A DNA stretch of 25,500 bases from positions 1-25,500 of the forward strand of contig CALHWU010000145.1 of NCBI GenBank assembly GCA_938039795.1, in the 5' to 3' direction. The notes under the pieces are model-generated. The model was given only the letters and a program-made list of their open reading frames with translations. It was not told where the DNA came from and searched no databases. Positions 14,749 through 21,988 of this stretch are shown in pieces. Origin of the DNA: an uncultured Muribaculaceae bacterium. GTDB taxonomy: Bacteria; Bacteroidota; Bacteroidia; Bacteroidales; Muribaculaceae. A program made the translations under genes and the position numbers. Numbering within the stretch: position 1 is the stretch's first letter; the number at the start of each line of letters is the position of its first letter.

Positions 14749-16164
14749 TCATACAATCCTGATATCAGGATTGATGAGATACAGACGTCCGGTAGCTCTG
14801 GTGATAGAAGTATACAGCCATCGGTAAAAATCCAGTCCTCGTGATTCCGGAGGGATATATCCCATGTCGACATAGACATCGCACCACTGGCCGCCCTGAG
14901 ATTTATGACAGGTGACGGCATAGGCGTATTTAACCTGAAGCGCATTGAGATACGGGTTTGATCTTGATGCCTTGAGCCTATACGCCATAGGAGTCTGCGG
15001 CGCGAAAACATCCGGATCGCCGAGCACTCCCTCAAGCAGACGCTGAGCCTTGTCAGGCGGCAAAGCCGGAGTGTCCGACAAAAGAGTGTCGAGACATATC
15101 TTGCATTCGAGATCCACATCTCTGTCGGGCATCGTCAGCGAGACATCGGCAAAACGCAGCCCATACCTCATTTCCGTGCAGTCAACCCTATTGATCACCG
15201 CCATGTCGCCGTTGGCTATGAAATCAAGTCCTTTCACTCTGGAGCTCCACAGGTAATTGTTCTTCACCACCAGCAGGCGCTCCCCTACACAAAGTTCCTC
15301 CTCACGTCCGAGTATCAGTGAGCGCACTGCCGTGTTGAACTGTGTCGCCCTCCTGTTGGAACGCGTTATAACAATTGTTTCGTCTATCCCCACATCGGCA
15401 TACGAACGCTCTATCTGATCCTGAAGCTCTTCACCCGGTAAAGCTGTAATATCGCTGAATCCTTTCAGCCTGATGCGAGGCTCTGGAAGAGGATCGCGGT
15501 GCATGGCCTTGCGCATCCATGTAGCGTTATACAGTATACCCGAATCCGCACCCTGTCTGACCACCTCTGTCATGACGGCGTGAATGACGCGCAGACCGAA
15601 TTCTTTCAGACGCGTCACGCTCATTGCCGGACTTTCAGTGCATCCCACAGGAGGCAGCTGAGCCCTGTCGCCGAGCAATATCATTCGGCAGCCTTCACCG
15701 GAATAAACGTACTGTATGAGATCCTCAAGAAGATTCCTTCCGCCGTCGGCCGTCGTCTGTGAGCCCCCTATCATCGAAGCCTCATCTACAATAAACACGG
15801 CTCCGCTCAGAGCATTGTCGGCCACGTCGCCGGTCATATACCCCAGGCCGGTTCCATCTGAACGGTAAATCCTACGGTGTATGGTTGTAGCCGTCATTCC
15901 TGAAAACCTGCTGAACACTTTCGCGGCACGTCCGGTAGGCGCCAGAAGCACTACCGGAATACGGGCGTCGCGAAGCGAACGCACCAGCGCACCGGTCAAA
16001 GATGTCTTGCCGGTTCCGGCATAACCGTTTAGCAAAAAGACAGCATCACCCGGCATCAGCGGCGAACAAAACCGTGCGAGAGCCGCTATCAGCTGCACCT
16101 GCTGATCATTTGGCACATAAGGCAGATTGAGCAGTATGCTTTCTGCAAACTCATCGATATTCAT
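14749..16164 (-). CDS. RecD/Dda-like superfamily 1 DNA helicase
   Basis: An ATP-dependent helicase of 471 residues, resembling the helicase core of RecD2, Dda and Pif1-like proteins without RecBC-interaction domains. Motifs: Walker A GYAGTGKT at 47-54, motif Ia LLAPTGRAAKVF, Walker B IVDEAS at 125-130, motif III GDRAQLPPVG at 165-174, and the UvrD_C_2-type end with VTCHKSQGGQW (about 417-427) and TSITRA (452-457). The N-terminus MNIDEFAESILLNLPYVPNDQQ is a normal Q-motif start. This free-standing helicase is common in Bacteroidota and is not part of a recognisable RecBCD operon here. Upstream lies the tsf terminator; I found no clear promoter. Its cellular role, probably in replication or repair, is inferred from the family only. 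Confidence 0.9.
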   Translation of the reverse strand: MNIDEFAESILLNLPYVPNDQQVQLIAALARFCSPLMPGDAVFLLNGYAGTGKTSLTGALVRSLRDARIPVVLLAPTGRAAKVFSRFSGMTATTIHRRIYRSDGTGLGYMTGDVADNALSGAVFIVDEASMIGGSQTTADGGRNLLEDLIQYVYSGEGCRMILLGDRAQLPPVGCTESPAMSVTRLKEFGLRVIHAVMTEVVRQGADSGILYNATWMRKAMHRDPLPEPRIRLKGFSDITALPGEELQDQIERSYADVGIDETIVITRSNRRATQFNTAVRSLILGREEELCVGERLLVVKNNYLWSSRVKGLDFIANGDMAVINRVDCTEMRYGLRFADVSLTMPDRDVDLECKICLDTLLSDTPALPPDKAQRLLEGVLGDPDVFAPQTPMAYRLKASRSNPYLNALQVKYAYAVTCHKSQGGQWCDVYVDMGYIPPESRGLDFYRWLYTSITRATGRLYLINPDIRIV

Positions 16165-16210
16165 ACATATCTATCATTATGACGGCAATCACCCGAATCT
16201 CTTTAATACA

Positions 16211-16251
16211 ATCGGCGCCATCCCGCCACGACAAGTGGGGACAGCGCCGAT
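16211..16251 (-). terminator. Terminator of the rplM-rpsI-rpsB-tsf operon
   Basis: Perfect eight-base arms ATCGGCGC (16211-16218) and GCGCCGAT (16244-16251) enclose a second imperfect CCCGCCAC/GTGGGG stem, about 30 nt after the tsf stop on the minus strand. The following minus-strand bases (TGTATTAAAG) are only weakly T-rich. Confidence 0.55.
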
Positions 16252-16282
16252 ATATATCAGTTGGGGATCAGTTACCGGATAA

Positions 16283-17275
16283 TCAGTCCTGATTGAGATT
16301 CACGCGCTTGAAATCCACTACAACCAGTCCCTTTGTATTCTGTTCAAGATACTTGCCGATAGTCAGGGTGGCATCTTTGATGAATTCCTGCTCCATGAGC
16401 ACGGATTCCTTATAGAACTTGTTGACGCGGCCCTTAGCAATATTCTCGATCATCTGTGCGGGAAGATTGGCAGCTTTCTGCTCTGCTGTCTCCTTCGCGA
16501 TAGCGCGGGCCTTGTCGGCCTCTTCAGGAGTGAGCCAGCCCTTGGCGATGTTGCTCTCGATATGGGCCTCCGAATCGACAAGATTTGGATTGATGCCGGC
16601 TTTCTTGAGAGCTGCTTCCACAGCCTTCTTCACCTGCTCTTCCTTTGTCTTGTCTACAGCGACCTTGTATTCGGTCTCCACTACGGATGCCGGAACGCTC
16701 TCGATGCTTACGGCCACAGGGTTCATGGAAGCGACCTGCATGGCCACATCGCGGCCGAGCTGATAGTCGACATCGGCCTTGTTGAAACCGACAATTGTCG
16801 ACAGCTTGTTGCCGAGGTGGTCATATGCGGTAGTCGACTCCGCCTTGATCCACTCATAGGCGCCGATCTCCATCTTCTCGCCGGTCTTGCCACTCTCCTC
16901 AACCACGAGATCCTGGATGGTCTGGCCGTCAATAGTCAGAGCCTTGAGTTCTTCGATGTTGCTGGGGCGGTTTTCCATAGCCGCATTAAGTATCTTGCGG
17001 GTGGTTTCTACGAAACCGGCGTTCTTAGCTACGAAGTCGGTCTCACACTTGAGAGCGACGATAGCAGCGAAAGTGCCGTCGCTGGCCGAGAGGGAGCAGC
17101 CTTCGGATGCTTCCCTGTCCTCGCGCTTCGCAGCCACAGCCTGACCCTTCTTGCGAAGGATCTCCACAGCGGCCTCTATGTCGCCGTTTGTTTCGGCGAG
17201 CGCTTTTTTGCAGTCCATCAGGCCGGCGCTTGTAAGGTGGCGCAGCTTGGTGATTTCTGCCATTGTAACAGCCAT
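16283..17275 (-). CDS. tsf: Translation elongation factor Ts
   Basis: Nucleotide-exchange factor that recycles EF-Tu from GDP to GTP. The 330-residue protein has the N-terminal UBA-like region (ITKLRHLTSAGLMDCKKALAETNGD), the linker RKKGQAVAAKREDREASEG and the core signature LKCETDFVAKN, which includes the TDFVAKN motif that contacts EF-Tu. The C-terminal block FIKDATLTIGKYL closes the protein. I kept the ATG at 17275 (MAVTMAEITK), since the MAVTMA start is usual in Bacteroidota; an internal ATG four codons on is the only close alternative. It follows rpsB by 33 nt, the widely conserved rpsB-tsf pairing. Confidence 0.97.
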   Translation of the reverse strand: MAVTMAEITKLRHLTSAGLMDCKKALAETNGDIEAAVEILRKKGQAVAAKREDREASEGCSLSASDGTFAAIVALKCETDFVAKNAGFVETTRKILNAAMENRPSNIEELKALTIDGQTIQDLVVEESGKTGEKMEIGAYEWIKAESTTAYDHLGNKLSTIVGFNKADVDYQLGRDVAMQVASMNPVAVSIESVPASVVETEYKVAVDKTKEEQVKKAVEAALKKAGINPNLVDSEAHIESNIAKGWLTPEEADKARAIAKETAEQKAANLPAQMIENIAKGRVNKFYKESVLMEQEFIKDATLTIGKYLEQNTKGLVVVDFKRVNLNQD

Positions 17276-17309
17276 ATTTAATTATGTTTAGGTTGTTATT
17301 ACTGAAAAA

Positions 17310-18131
17310 TTACTCTGCGGCGGGAGCCTCTGCAGCTGCCTCCTCGCCGTTTTCCTCACGACGGGGACCGCGGCTTACTCTGCGACGCTCGCGGCGGGGA
17401 GCCTGTCCCTCTTCGCCGGCGGCTGCCGTATCTACTTTCTCCACCTTGCGTTCCTCGATGCCTTCCGACATGGCTGAGCATACGGTGTCAAGGATCAGCT
17501 CGATGCTCTTAGATGCGTCGTCGTTGGCCGGAATCACGAAATCGACATTGTTGGGATCAGAATTGGTGTCGACCATGGCGAATACAGGGATGCCAAGACG
17601 GTTGGCCTCTGCCACTGCGATGCGCTCCTTGAGCACGTCGACAACAAAAAGAGCCGACGGCAGACGGTTGAGGTCAGCGATAGAGCCGAGAGTCTTCTCG
17701 AGCTTGGCGCGCTGACGTGTGATCTGAAGCTTCTCACGCTTCGAAAGATTGTCGAAAGTGCCGTCCTTCGACATTTTGTCGATGGAAGCCATCTTCTTGA
17801 CAGCCTTGCGGATTGTGGGGAAGTTGGTGAGCATGCCGCCGGGCCATCTCTCGATGACGTAAGGCATGCCTATGGCCTGGGCTTTTTCAGCCACGACCTG
17901 TTTGGCCTGTTTCTTGGTTGCGACGAAGAGCACCTTTTTGCCCGATTTAGCGATACTCTTCAGCGCGTTGGCGGCCTCTTCCACCTTAGCGGCGGTCTTG
18001 TAGAGGTCGATGATGTGGATACCGTTGCGCTCCATGAAGATATAGGGCGCCATAGCAGGATTCCATTTTCTCTTGAGGTGACCGAAATGGCAACCTGCTT
18101 CTAAAAGTTGGTCAAATGTAGGAGTTGACAT
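17310..18131 (-). CDS. rpsB: 30S ribosomal protein S2
   Basis: Component of the 30S subunit near the mRNA exit region. The family start MSTPTFDQLLEAGCHFGHLKRKWNPAMAPYIF is complete, followed by GIHIIDLYKT, VLFVATKKQAK, the RWPGGMLTNFPTIRKAV block and IPANDDASKSIELILDTV. After about residue 225 there is a low-complexity tail rich in Arg, Glu and Ala (RRERRRVSRGPRREENGEE), as often seen in Bacteroidota S2. It lies 108 nt downstream of rpsI; that gap contains a 13-base palindrome but no clear promoter. The gene is probably read through from rplM. Confidence 0.97.
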   Translation of the reverse strand: MSTPTFDQLLEAGCHFGHLKRKWNPAMAPYIFMERNGIHIIDLYKTAAKVEEAANALKSIAKSGKKVLFVATKKQAKQVVAEKAQAIGMPYVIERWPGGMLTNFPTIRKAVKKMASIDKMSKDGTFDNLSKREKLQITRQRAKLEKTLGSIADLNRLPSALFVVDVLKERIAVAEANRLGIPVFAMVDTNSDPNNVDFVIPANDDASKSIELILDTVCSAMSEGIEERKVEKVDTAAAGEEGQAPRRERRRVSRGPRREENGEEAAAEAPAAE

Positions 18132-18202
18132 TGTTTTGATTCTTGTTTACGTTCTTTTGTTTTCAACCCCGCAGTAAGGATTCCAAACGTCCGTCTGCAG
18201 GA

Positions 18203-18215
18203 TTTAGATTCTAAA
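18203..18215. repeat. Thirteen-base palindrome between rpsI and rpsB
   Basis: TTTAGA and TCTAAA flank one central base in the 108-nt gap between rpsI and rpsB. It could be an RNA hairpin too tight to form, a protein site or chance. The rest of the gap is A-rich on the coding side before rpsB, as is common for Bacteroidota ribosome-entry regions. Confidence 0.25.
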
Positions 18216-18239
18216 CACTAAGCCCGAAGCTGCCAGTCA

Positions 18240-18626
18240 TTAACGTTTGGAGAACTGGAAGCGCTTGCGAGCCTTGGGCTGACCGGGTTTCTTACGCTCT
18301 ACAGCGCGCGGGTCGCGGGTCATGAAGCCCTCTTTGCGGAGCACCGACTTGTCGTCGGGGTTGATTTTCACCAGTGCGCGGGCGATGGCCAGACGAAGAG
18401 CCTCGGCCTGTCCCTTGTAGCCGCCGCCGTCGAGATTTACGTGGATGTCGTATTTCTCATTGACGTCGAGAGTCGACAGGGGCTGACGCACGATGTACTG
18501 AAGGATGGAAGAGGGGAAATATACGTCGAGCGGACGATGGTTGATGACGATCTGTCCGTTGCCTTCCCTTACGATGACGCGGGCCACAGCGGCCTTACGG
18601 CGTCCTACTGCATTAACTGTTTCCAT
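18240..18626 (-). CDS. rpsI: 30S ribosomal protein S9
   Basis: Component of the 30S subunit; its C-terminal tail reaches the P-site tRNA. The 128-residue protein shows VNAVGRRKAAVARVIVREGNG, the GGGYKGQAEALRLAIARAL signature (here preceded by NLD), and the basic end RKKPGQPKARKRFQFSKR with the terminal Lys-Arg that contacts the anticodon stem. Length is normal. It starts 11 nt after rplM on the same strand, the nearly universal L13-S9 gene pair. Confidence 0.98.
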   Translation of the reverse strand: METVNAVGRRKAAVARVIVREGNGQIVINHRPLDVYFPSSILQYIVRQPLSTLDVNEKYDIHVNLDGGGYKGQAEALRLAIARALVKINPDDKSVLRKEGFMTRDPRAVERKKPGQPKARKRFQFSKR

Positions 18627-18637
18627 GCTTCTGAGGA

Positions 18638-19117
18638 TTATTTGAGTTTGTTGATGTCGATCACCTCGGGATTCTGAGCCTCATGAGGATGCTCAGCACC
18701 ATTGTAGACATGCATGTTGCCGATGATGGCGCGGCCAAGACGGTTCTTGGGAAGCATGCCCTTCATCACCTTGGTGAACAGGGGGTTGTAGCCGGGCTTG
18801 ATGTGCTTGTTGAGAGCTTTCTTCATCAGCACTTCGGGGGTGGCCATACGCTGGCCGCCGGGGTAGCCGGTATATGACAGATATTCGCGGTCAGTCATCT
18901 TGTTGCCTGTCAGGCGCACCTTCTCGGCATTGATGATGATCACGTTGTCGCCGCAATCTACGTTGGGCGAATAGCAGGGCTTGTACTTGCCGCGCAGGAT
19001 TTTCGCAACCTTTGCGCAGAGCCGTCCCAGCACCTGATCGGTAGCGTCGATCACTACCCATTTTTTCTCAACGCTCTGCGCGTTGGGGGTCACTGTTTTG
19101 TAGCTTAAAGTATCCAC
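18638..19117 (-). CDS. rplM: 50S ribosomal protein L13 (GTG start)
   Basis: An early-assembling 50S protein. Domain signature: WVVIDATDQVLGRLCAKVAK, RGKYKP, VDCGDNVIIINAEKV, YTGYPGGQR and KGMLPKNRLGR. The open frame extends to an ATG at 19174, but the Bacteroidota L13 N-terminus is (M)DTLSYKT; here that sequence follows a GTG at 19115-19117, so I place the start there, giving 159 residues. The extra 19 codons would lie in the structured leader. It heads the operon rplM-rpsI-rpsB-tsf, with an exact promoter about 105 nt upstream. The GTG start may lower translation or serve in autogenous control, which is inference. Confidence 0.93.
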   Translation of the reverse strand: MDTLSYKTVTPNAQSVEKKWVVIDATDQVLGRLCAKVAKILRGKYKPCYSPNVDCGDNVIIINAEKVRLTGNKMTDREYLSYTGYPGGQRMATPEVLMKKALNKHIKPGYNPLFTKVMKGMLPKNRLGRAIIGNMHVYNGAEHPHEAQNPEVIDINKLK

Positions 19118-19221
19118 TTTGAAACGGTTAATTAATAAAATTGTTACTTCCGCCTTATTCCGCTGTCCGGCCAATGGGCACCGGCATCCGACGGCTGATT
19201 ATTGCAAATCGGGCATAATCG
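19118..19221 (-). promoter_or_regulatory. Structured 5' leader of rplM, candidate ribosomal-protein autoregulatory RNA
   Basis: About 104 nt lie between the expected transcription start and the GTG. On the RNA, GATTAT and ATAATC (plus-strand 19197-19202 and 19215-19220) form a six-base stem. A second GC-rich stretch (19160-19195) contains CCGG blocks that can pair around CCATTGG, and an A/T-rich ribosome-entry region precedes the start. L13 operons in several bacteria are controlled by leader RNAs, so this is a plausible regulatory element. I cannot confirm identity with a known family. Confidence 0.4.
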
Positions 19222-19225
19222 GGCG

Positions 19226-19256
19226 CAAAGGTAATGATTTTTCACGGTTTAAGCAA
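19226..19256 (-). promoter_or_regulatory. Promoter of the rplM-rpsI-rpsB-tsf operon
   Basis: On the minus strand TTG (plus-strand CAA, 19254-19256) is followed after 20 nt by TACCTTTG (plus-strand CAAAGGTA, 19226-19233), an exact Bacteroidota -7 element, as expected for a strongly expressed ribosomal operon. Confidence 0.8.
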
Positions 19257-19279
19257 GCCTGACCTCTTATTTTATAAAG

Positions 19280-19304
19280 TTTTTATCCTGATAAACGATA
19301 AAAA
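19280..19304. repeat. Inverted repeat in the rplM / peptidase intergenic region
   Basis: TTTTTATC (19280-19287) and GATAAAAA (19297-19304) are perfect eight-base arms around nine bases, in the 326-nt region between divergent rplM and the S9 peptidase gene. It lies upstream of both promoters, so it could be an operator or simply AT-rich chance. Apart from the two promoters, the rplM leader and this repeat, I see nothing in that region. Confidence 0.3.
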
Positions 19305-19383
19305 GGGTTAGCGGCAACAACAACTGAAGTCATGTAAACAGGGCACACATGCTCCATGCCGGATAAATAAGCTGTGAATTCGG

Positions 19384-19414
19384 TTGTTTTTCACCGCGAA
19401 ACAATGTAATTTTG
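19384..19414 (+). promoter_or_regulatory. Promoter of the S9 peptidase gene
   Basis: TTG (19384-19386), 20 nt, then TAATTTTG (19407-19414) matches the Bacteroidota consensus. Transcription would begin about 25 nt before the ATG at 19444, which supports that ATG over an in-frame one at 19384 that lies within the promoter. Confidence 0.7.
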
Positions 19415-19443
19415 CAACCAAATCATTATCATATATTCAAAAA

Positions 19444-21897
19444 ATGAAACATTTGATGACCATCGCTCTCTCGGCTGCGATAGGAATGGGGACTCTTGGA
19501 GCCACACCCGCCGACAATCAGCCCGGGAGCAATCCTTATGAACTTGCCGAACGGTTTGCCGGGGGCAAGTTGTCCAACATGCTGTTTTCCACCACCGTTG
19601 ATCCTCACTGGTTTCAGAAGGGCAATAAATTCTGGTACAGCTACAAGACCGCCAAGGGCACACGCTGGTATGTGGTAGATCCGACTGCGCGACGCCAGAC
19701 CGAACTGTTCGACCACGACCGTCTCGCCGCTCAGCTGACCGAGATCGTCAAAGATCCCATGATCGCGGCTTCCCTGCCTATACGCAATCTCGAAGCATCG
19801 CCCGACGGCCGCACATTCACCTTTGAAGTGACATCTTCGCAGGATGCCAAGCCGACCAAGGATGCCGACGGCAAAGAGAAGAAACCCAAGGCCGGAGAGA
19901 AAGAGGTATTCTATTTCAGCTATGACACAGCTACAGGCAACCTGACTCATCTTAAAGATAAGGAGAAAGAGAAAAAACAGCTCGACTGGGCGTCGGTGTC
20001 GCCCGACGGCCAGACCGTGGTCTACGCCAAGGATCTCAACCTCTACCGCATGAGCCGTGCCGACTATGAGAAGCTCAAGAAAAACGAGAACGACTCGACG
20101 GTCACCGACATACAGCTCACCACCGACGGCGTCAAGGACTTCGGCTACGGACAGCCCTACTCCACACTCAACACCGACACTCTCTGCAACGGCAAGCGCA
20201 AGGGGGTCTACGGCATGTGGTCGCCCGACTCACGCTACTTCCTCACACAGATATCTGACGACCGCAAGGTCAAGGATCTGTGGGTGATCAATTCCGTAGC
20301 CGAGCCGCGTCCTACGCTCGAAACCTACAAATACCAGATGCCCGGAGAGATGGAAGCGCCCGAAGATCACGTGTATCTCTTCGATATGACCGACAACTCC
20401 CGCAAGGAGATCGGCACAAGCCGCTTCAAGAACCAGTCCATATCGCTCGCCTACCGTCCGTATCGCCACCGTCAGCGCGGCATGTATGACCAGCCTGCCG
20501 TATGGCTCGGCGACAACAACCGCTTCTTCCTGACCCGTTCGAGCCGCGATCTGCACCGCATCGACATCTGTTCGTATACAATCGGAAGCGACACCATCGT
20601 GCCTGTGATCGAAGAGCGTATGAACACCTATCAGGAGGTGCGACCACTCGGAGCCGTTGCCGACGGCAAGGAGCTCGTGCAGTGGAGCGAGCGCGACGGC
20701 TGGGCGCATCTTTATCTCTACGATGACAAAGGCAATCTCAAACGGCGCCTGACCGAAGGCCCATGGCACGTGCACCGCATACTCAATATCGACGAGCCTA
20801 CCCGCACAGTCTACTTCACAGCCATGGGGCGTGAAAAGGACGAGCACCCATACTACCAGCATCTCTACAGCGTTAGTCTCGACGGTGGCCCTGTACGCCG
20901 CCTCGATTCCGGTAGCTACTTCCACTCACCGGTAGTGGATGATGACGCCCGCTATTTCGTCGATAACTTCTCCCGCGTCGACACCGTACCGGAGACAGCT
21001 CTCTACGATACCCGCGGAAATAAAGTCATGACACTGCAGCGCGCCGATTTCAGCCAGCTGCTCGCCAACGGCTACCAGTTCCCCGAAGTGTTCACTGTCA
21101 AGGCAGCCGACGGAGTGACCGATCTCTACGGAGTCATGTACAAGCCTTTTGATTTCGATCCCGAGAAGTCCTATCCCATCATCGACTATGTATATCCGGG
21201 CCCGCAGGTCGAGGCCACCAACTATCCGTTCACCCGCATGTCAGTGCGCACCGACCGTCTCGCACAGGCCGGATTCATAGTGATCACCGTCGGCAACCGC
21301 GGCGGACATCCCGACCGTTCGAAATGGTATCACAACTACGGCTACGGCAATCTCCGCGACTATGGTCTGGCCGATCAGAAAGCAGCCATCGAGCAGCTTG
21401 CCGCCCGCTATCCCTTCATCGACATCAACCGCGTGGGAATCCACGGCCACAGCGGCGGCGGCTTCATGTCGACCGCAGCTATACTCCAGTATCCCGACTT
21501 CTTCAAGGTGGCTGTATCATGCGCCGGCAACCACGACAACCGCATCTACAACCGCTGGTGGAGCGAAACCCATCACGGCGTGAAAGAGACCGTCAGCGAA
21601 AAGGGCGATACAACATTCGTCTACTCCATACACACCAATCCGGAGATCGCCCGCAACCTCAAGGGACATCTGATGCTCGTACACGGCGATATCGACAACA
21701 ATGTGCATCCGGGCAATACCATCCGGGTGGCCAACGCACTCATCAAGGCCAACAAGCGCTTCGATTTCCTCTATCTCCCGACACAGCGCCATGCTTTCGG
21801 CAACATGGATGAATATTTCTACTGGCGCATGGTTGATTACTTCACCGATTATCTGCTCAACGGCCGACAGACGCAGGTTGACATACCCCAGCGCTGA
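19444..21897 (+). CDS. Secreted S9-family serine peptidase (dipeptidyl-peptidase IV-like)
   Basis: A prolyl-oligopeptidase-family exopeptidase of 817 residues, probably periplasmic or outer-membrane-associated and releasing dipeptides from protein substrates. The signal peptide is MKHLMTIALSAAIGMGTLGA. Residues of about 40-560 form the beta-propeller, with repeated blades such as EASPDGRTFTFEV, ASVSPDGQTVVYAKD and GMWSPDSRYFLTQ. The alpha/beta-hydrolase domain follows from about 580 (DLYGVMYKPFDFDPEKSYPIIDYVYPGPQ). The catalytic triad is Ser670 in GHSGGG, Asp751 in HGDIDNNVHPG and His783 in QRHAFG. I chose the start at 19444 from the signal peptide and the promoter position. The gene stands alone, divergent from the ribosomal operon. 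Specificity for Xaa-Pro is likely by family but not proven by the residues I can see. Confidence 0.93.
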   Translation: MKHLMTIALSAAIGMGTLGATPADNQPGSNPYELAERFAGGKLSNMLFSTTVDPHWFQKGNKFWYSYKTAKGTRWYVVDPTARRQTELFDHDRLAAQLTEIVKDPMIAASLPIRNLEASPDGRTFTFEVTSSQDAKPTKDADGKEKKPKAGEKEVFYFSYDTATGNLTHLKDKEKEKKQLDWASVSPDGQTVVYAKDLNLYRMSRADYEKLKKNENDSTVTDIQLTTDGVKDFGYGQPYSTLNTDTLCNGKRKGVYGMWSPDSRYFLTQISDDRKVKDLWVINSVAEPRPTLETYKYQMPGEMEAPEDHVYLFDMTDNSRKEIGTSRFKNQSISLAYRPYRHRQRGMYDQPAVWLGDNNRFFLTRSSRDLHRIDICSYTIGSDTIVPVIEERMNTYQEVRPLGAVADGKELVQWSERDGWAHLYLYDDKGNLKRRLTEGPWHVHRILNIDEPTRTVYFTAMGREKDEHPYYQHLYSVSLDGGPVRRLDSGSYFHSPVVDDDARYFVDNFSRVDTVPETALYDTRGNKVMTLQRADFSQLLANGYQFPEVFTVKAADGVTDLYGVMYKPFDFDPEKSYPIIDYVYPGPQVEATNYPFTRMSVRTDRLAQAGFIVITVGNRGGHPDRSKWYHNYGYGNLRDYGLADQKAAIEQLAARYPFIDINRVGIHGHSGGGFMSTAAILQYPDFFKVAVSCAGNHDNRIYNRWWSETHHGVKETVSEKGDTTFVYSIHTNPEIARNLKGHLMLVHGDIDNNVHPGNTIRVANALIKANKRFDFLYLPTQRHAFGNMDEYFYWRMVDYFTDYLLNGRQTQVDIPQR

Positions 21898-21930
21898 TTC
21901 TGCCTACTCCGCAACTTTACGTTGAAACAT

Positions 21931-21967
21931 CGACGCCTCCCCTGCCCGCCGGGCCGAGGAGGCGTCG
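21931..21967. terminator. Shared terminator between convergent genes
   Basis: Perfect ten-base arms CGACGCCTCC (21931-21940) and GGAGGCGTCG (21958-21967) enclose a 17-nt loop in the 91-nt gap between the S9 peptidase and the large minus-strand gene. On the plus strand it is followed by CTGATTTTCGG, and on the minus strand by ATGTTTCAACG. Its symmetry and position suggest it serves both transcripts. Confidence 0.7.
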
Positions 21968-21988
21968 CTGATTTTCGGGATCTATCCC

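Noticed and set aside
16562..17281. A 239-codon plus-strand frame opposite tsf.
   Set aside because: EF-Ts is certain on the minus strand; the opposite frame has no family features.
19118..19174. Upstream ATG that would lengthen L13 by 19 residues.
   Set aside because: The extra residues do not belong to L13, while the conserved DTLSYKT directly follows a GTG at 19117.
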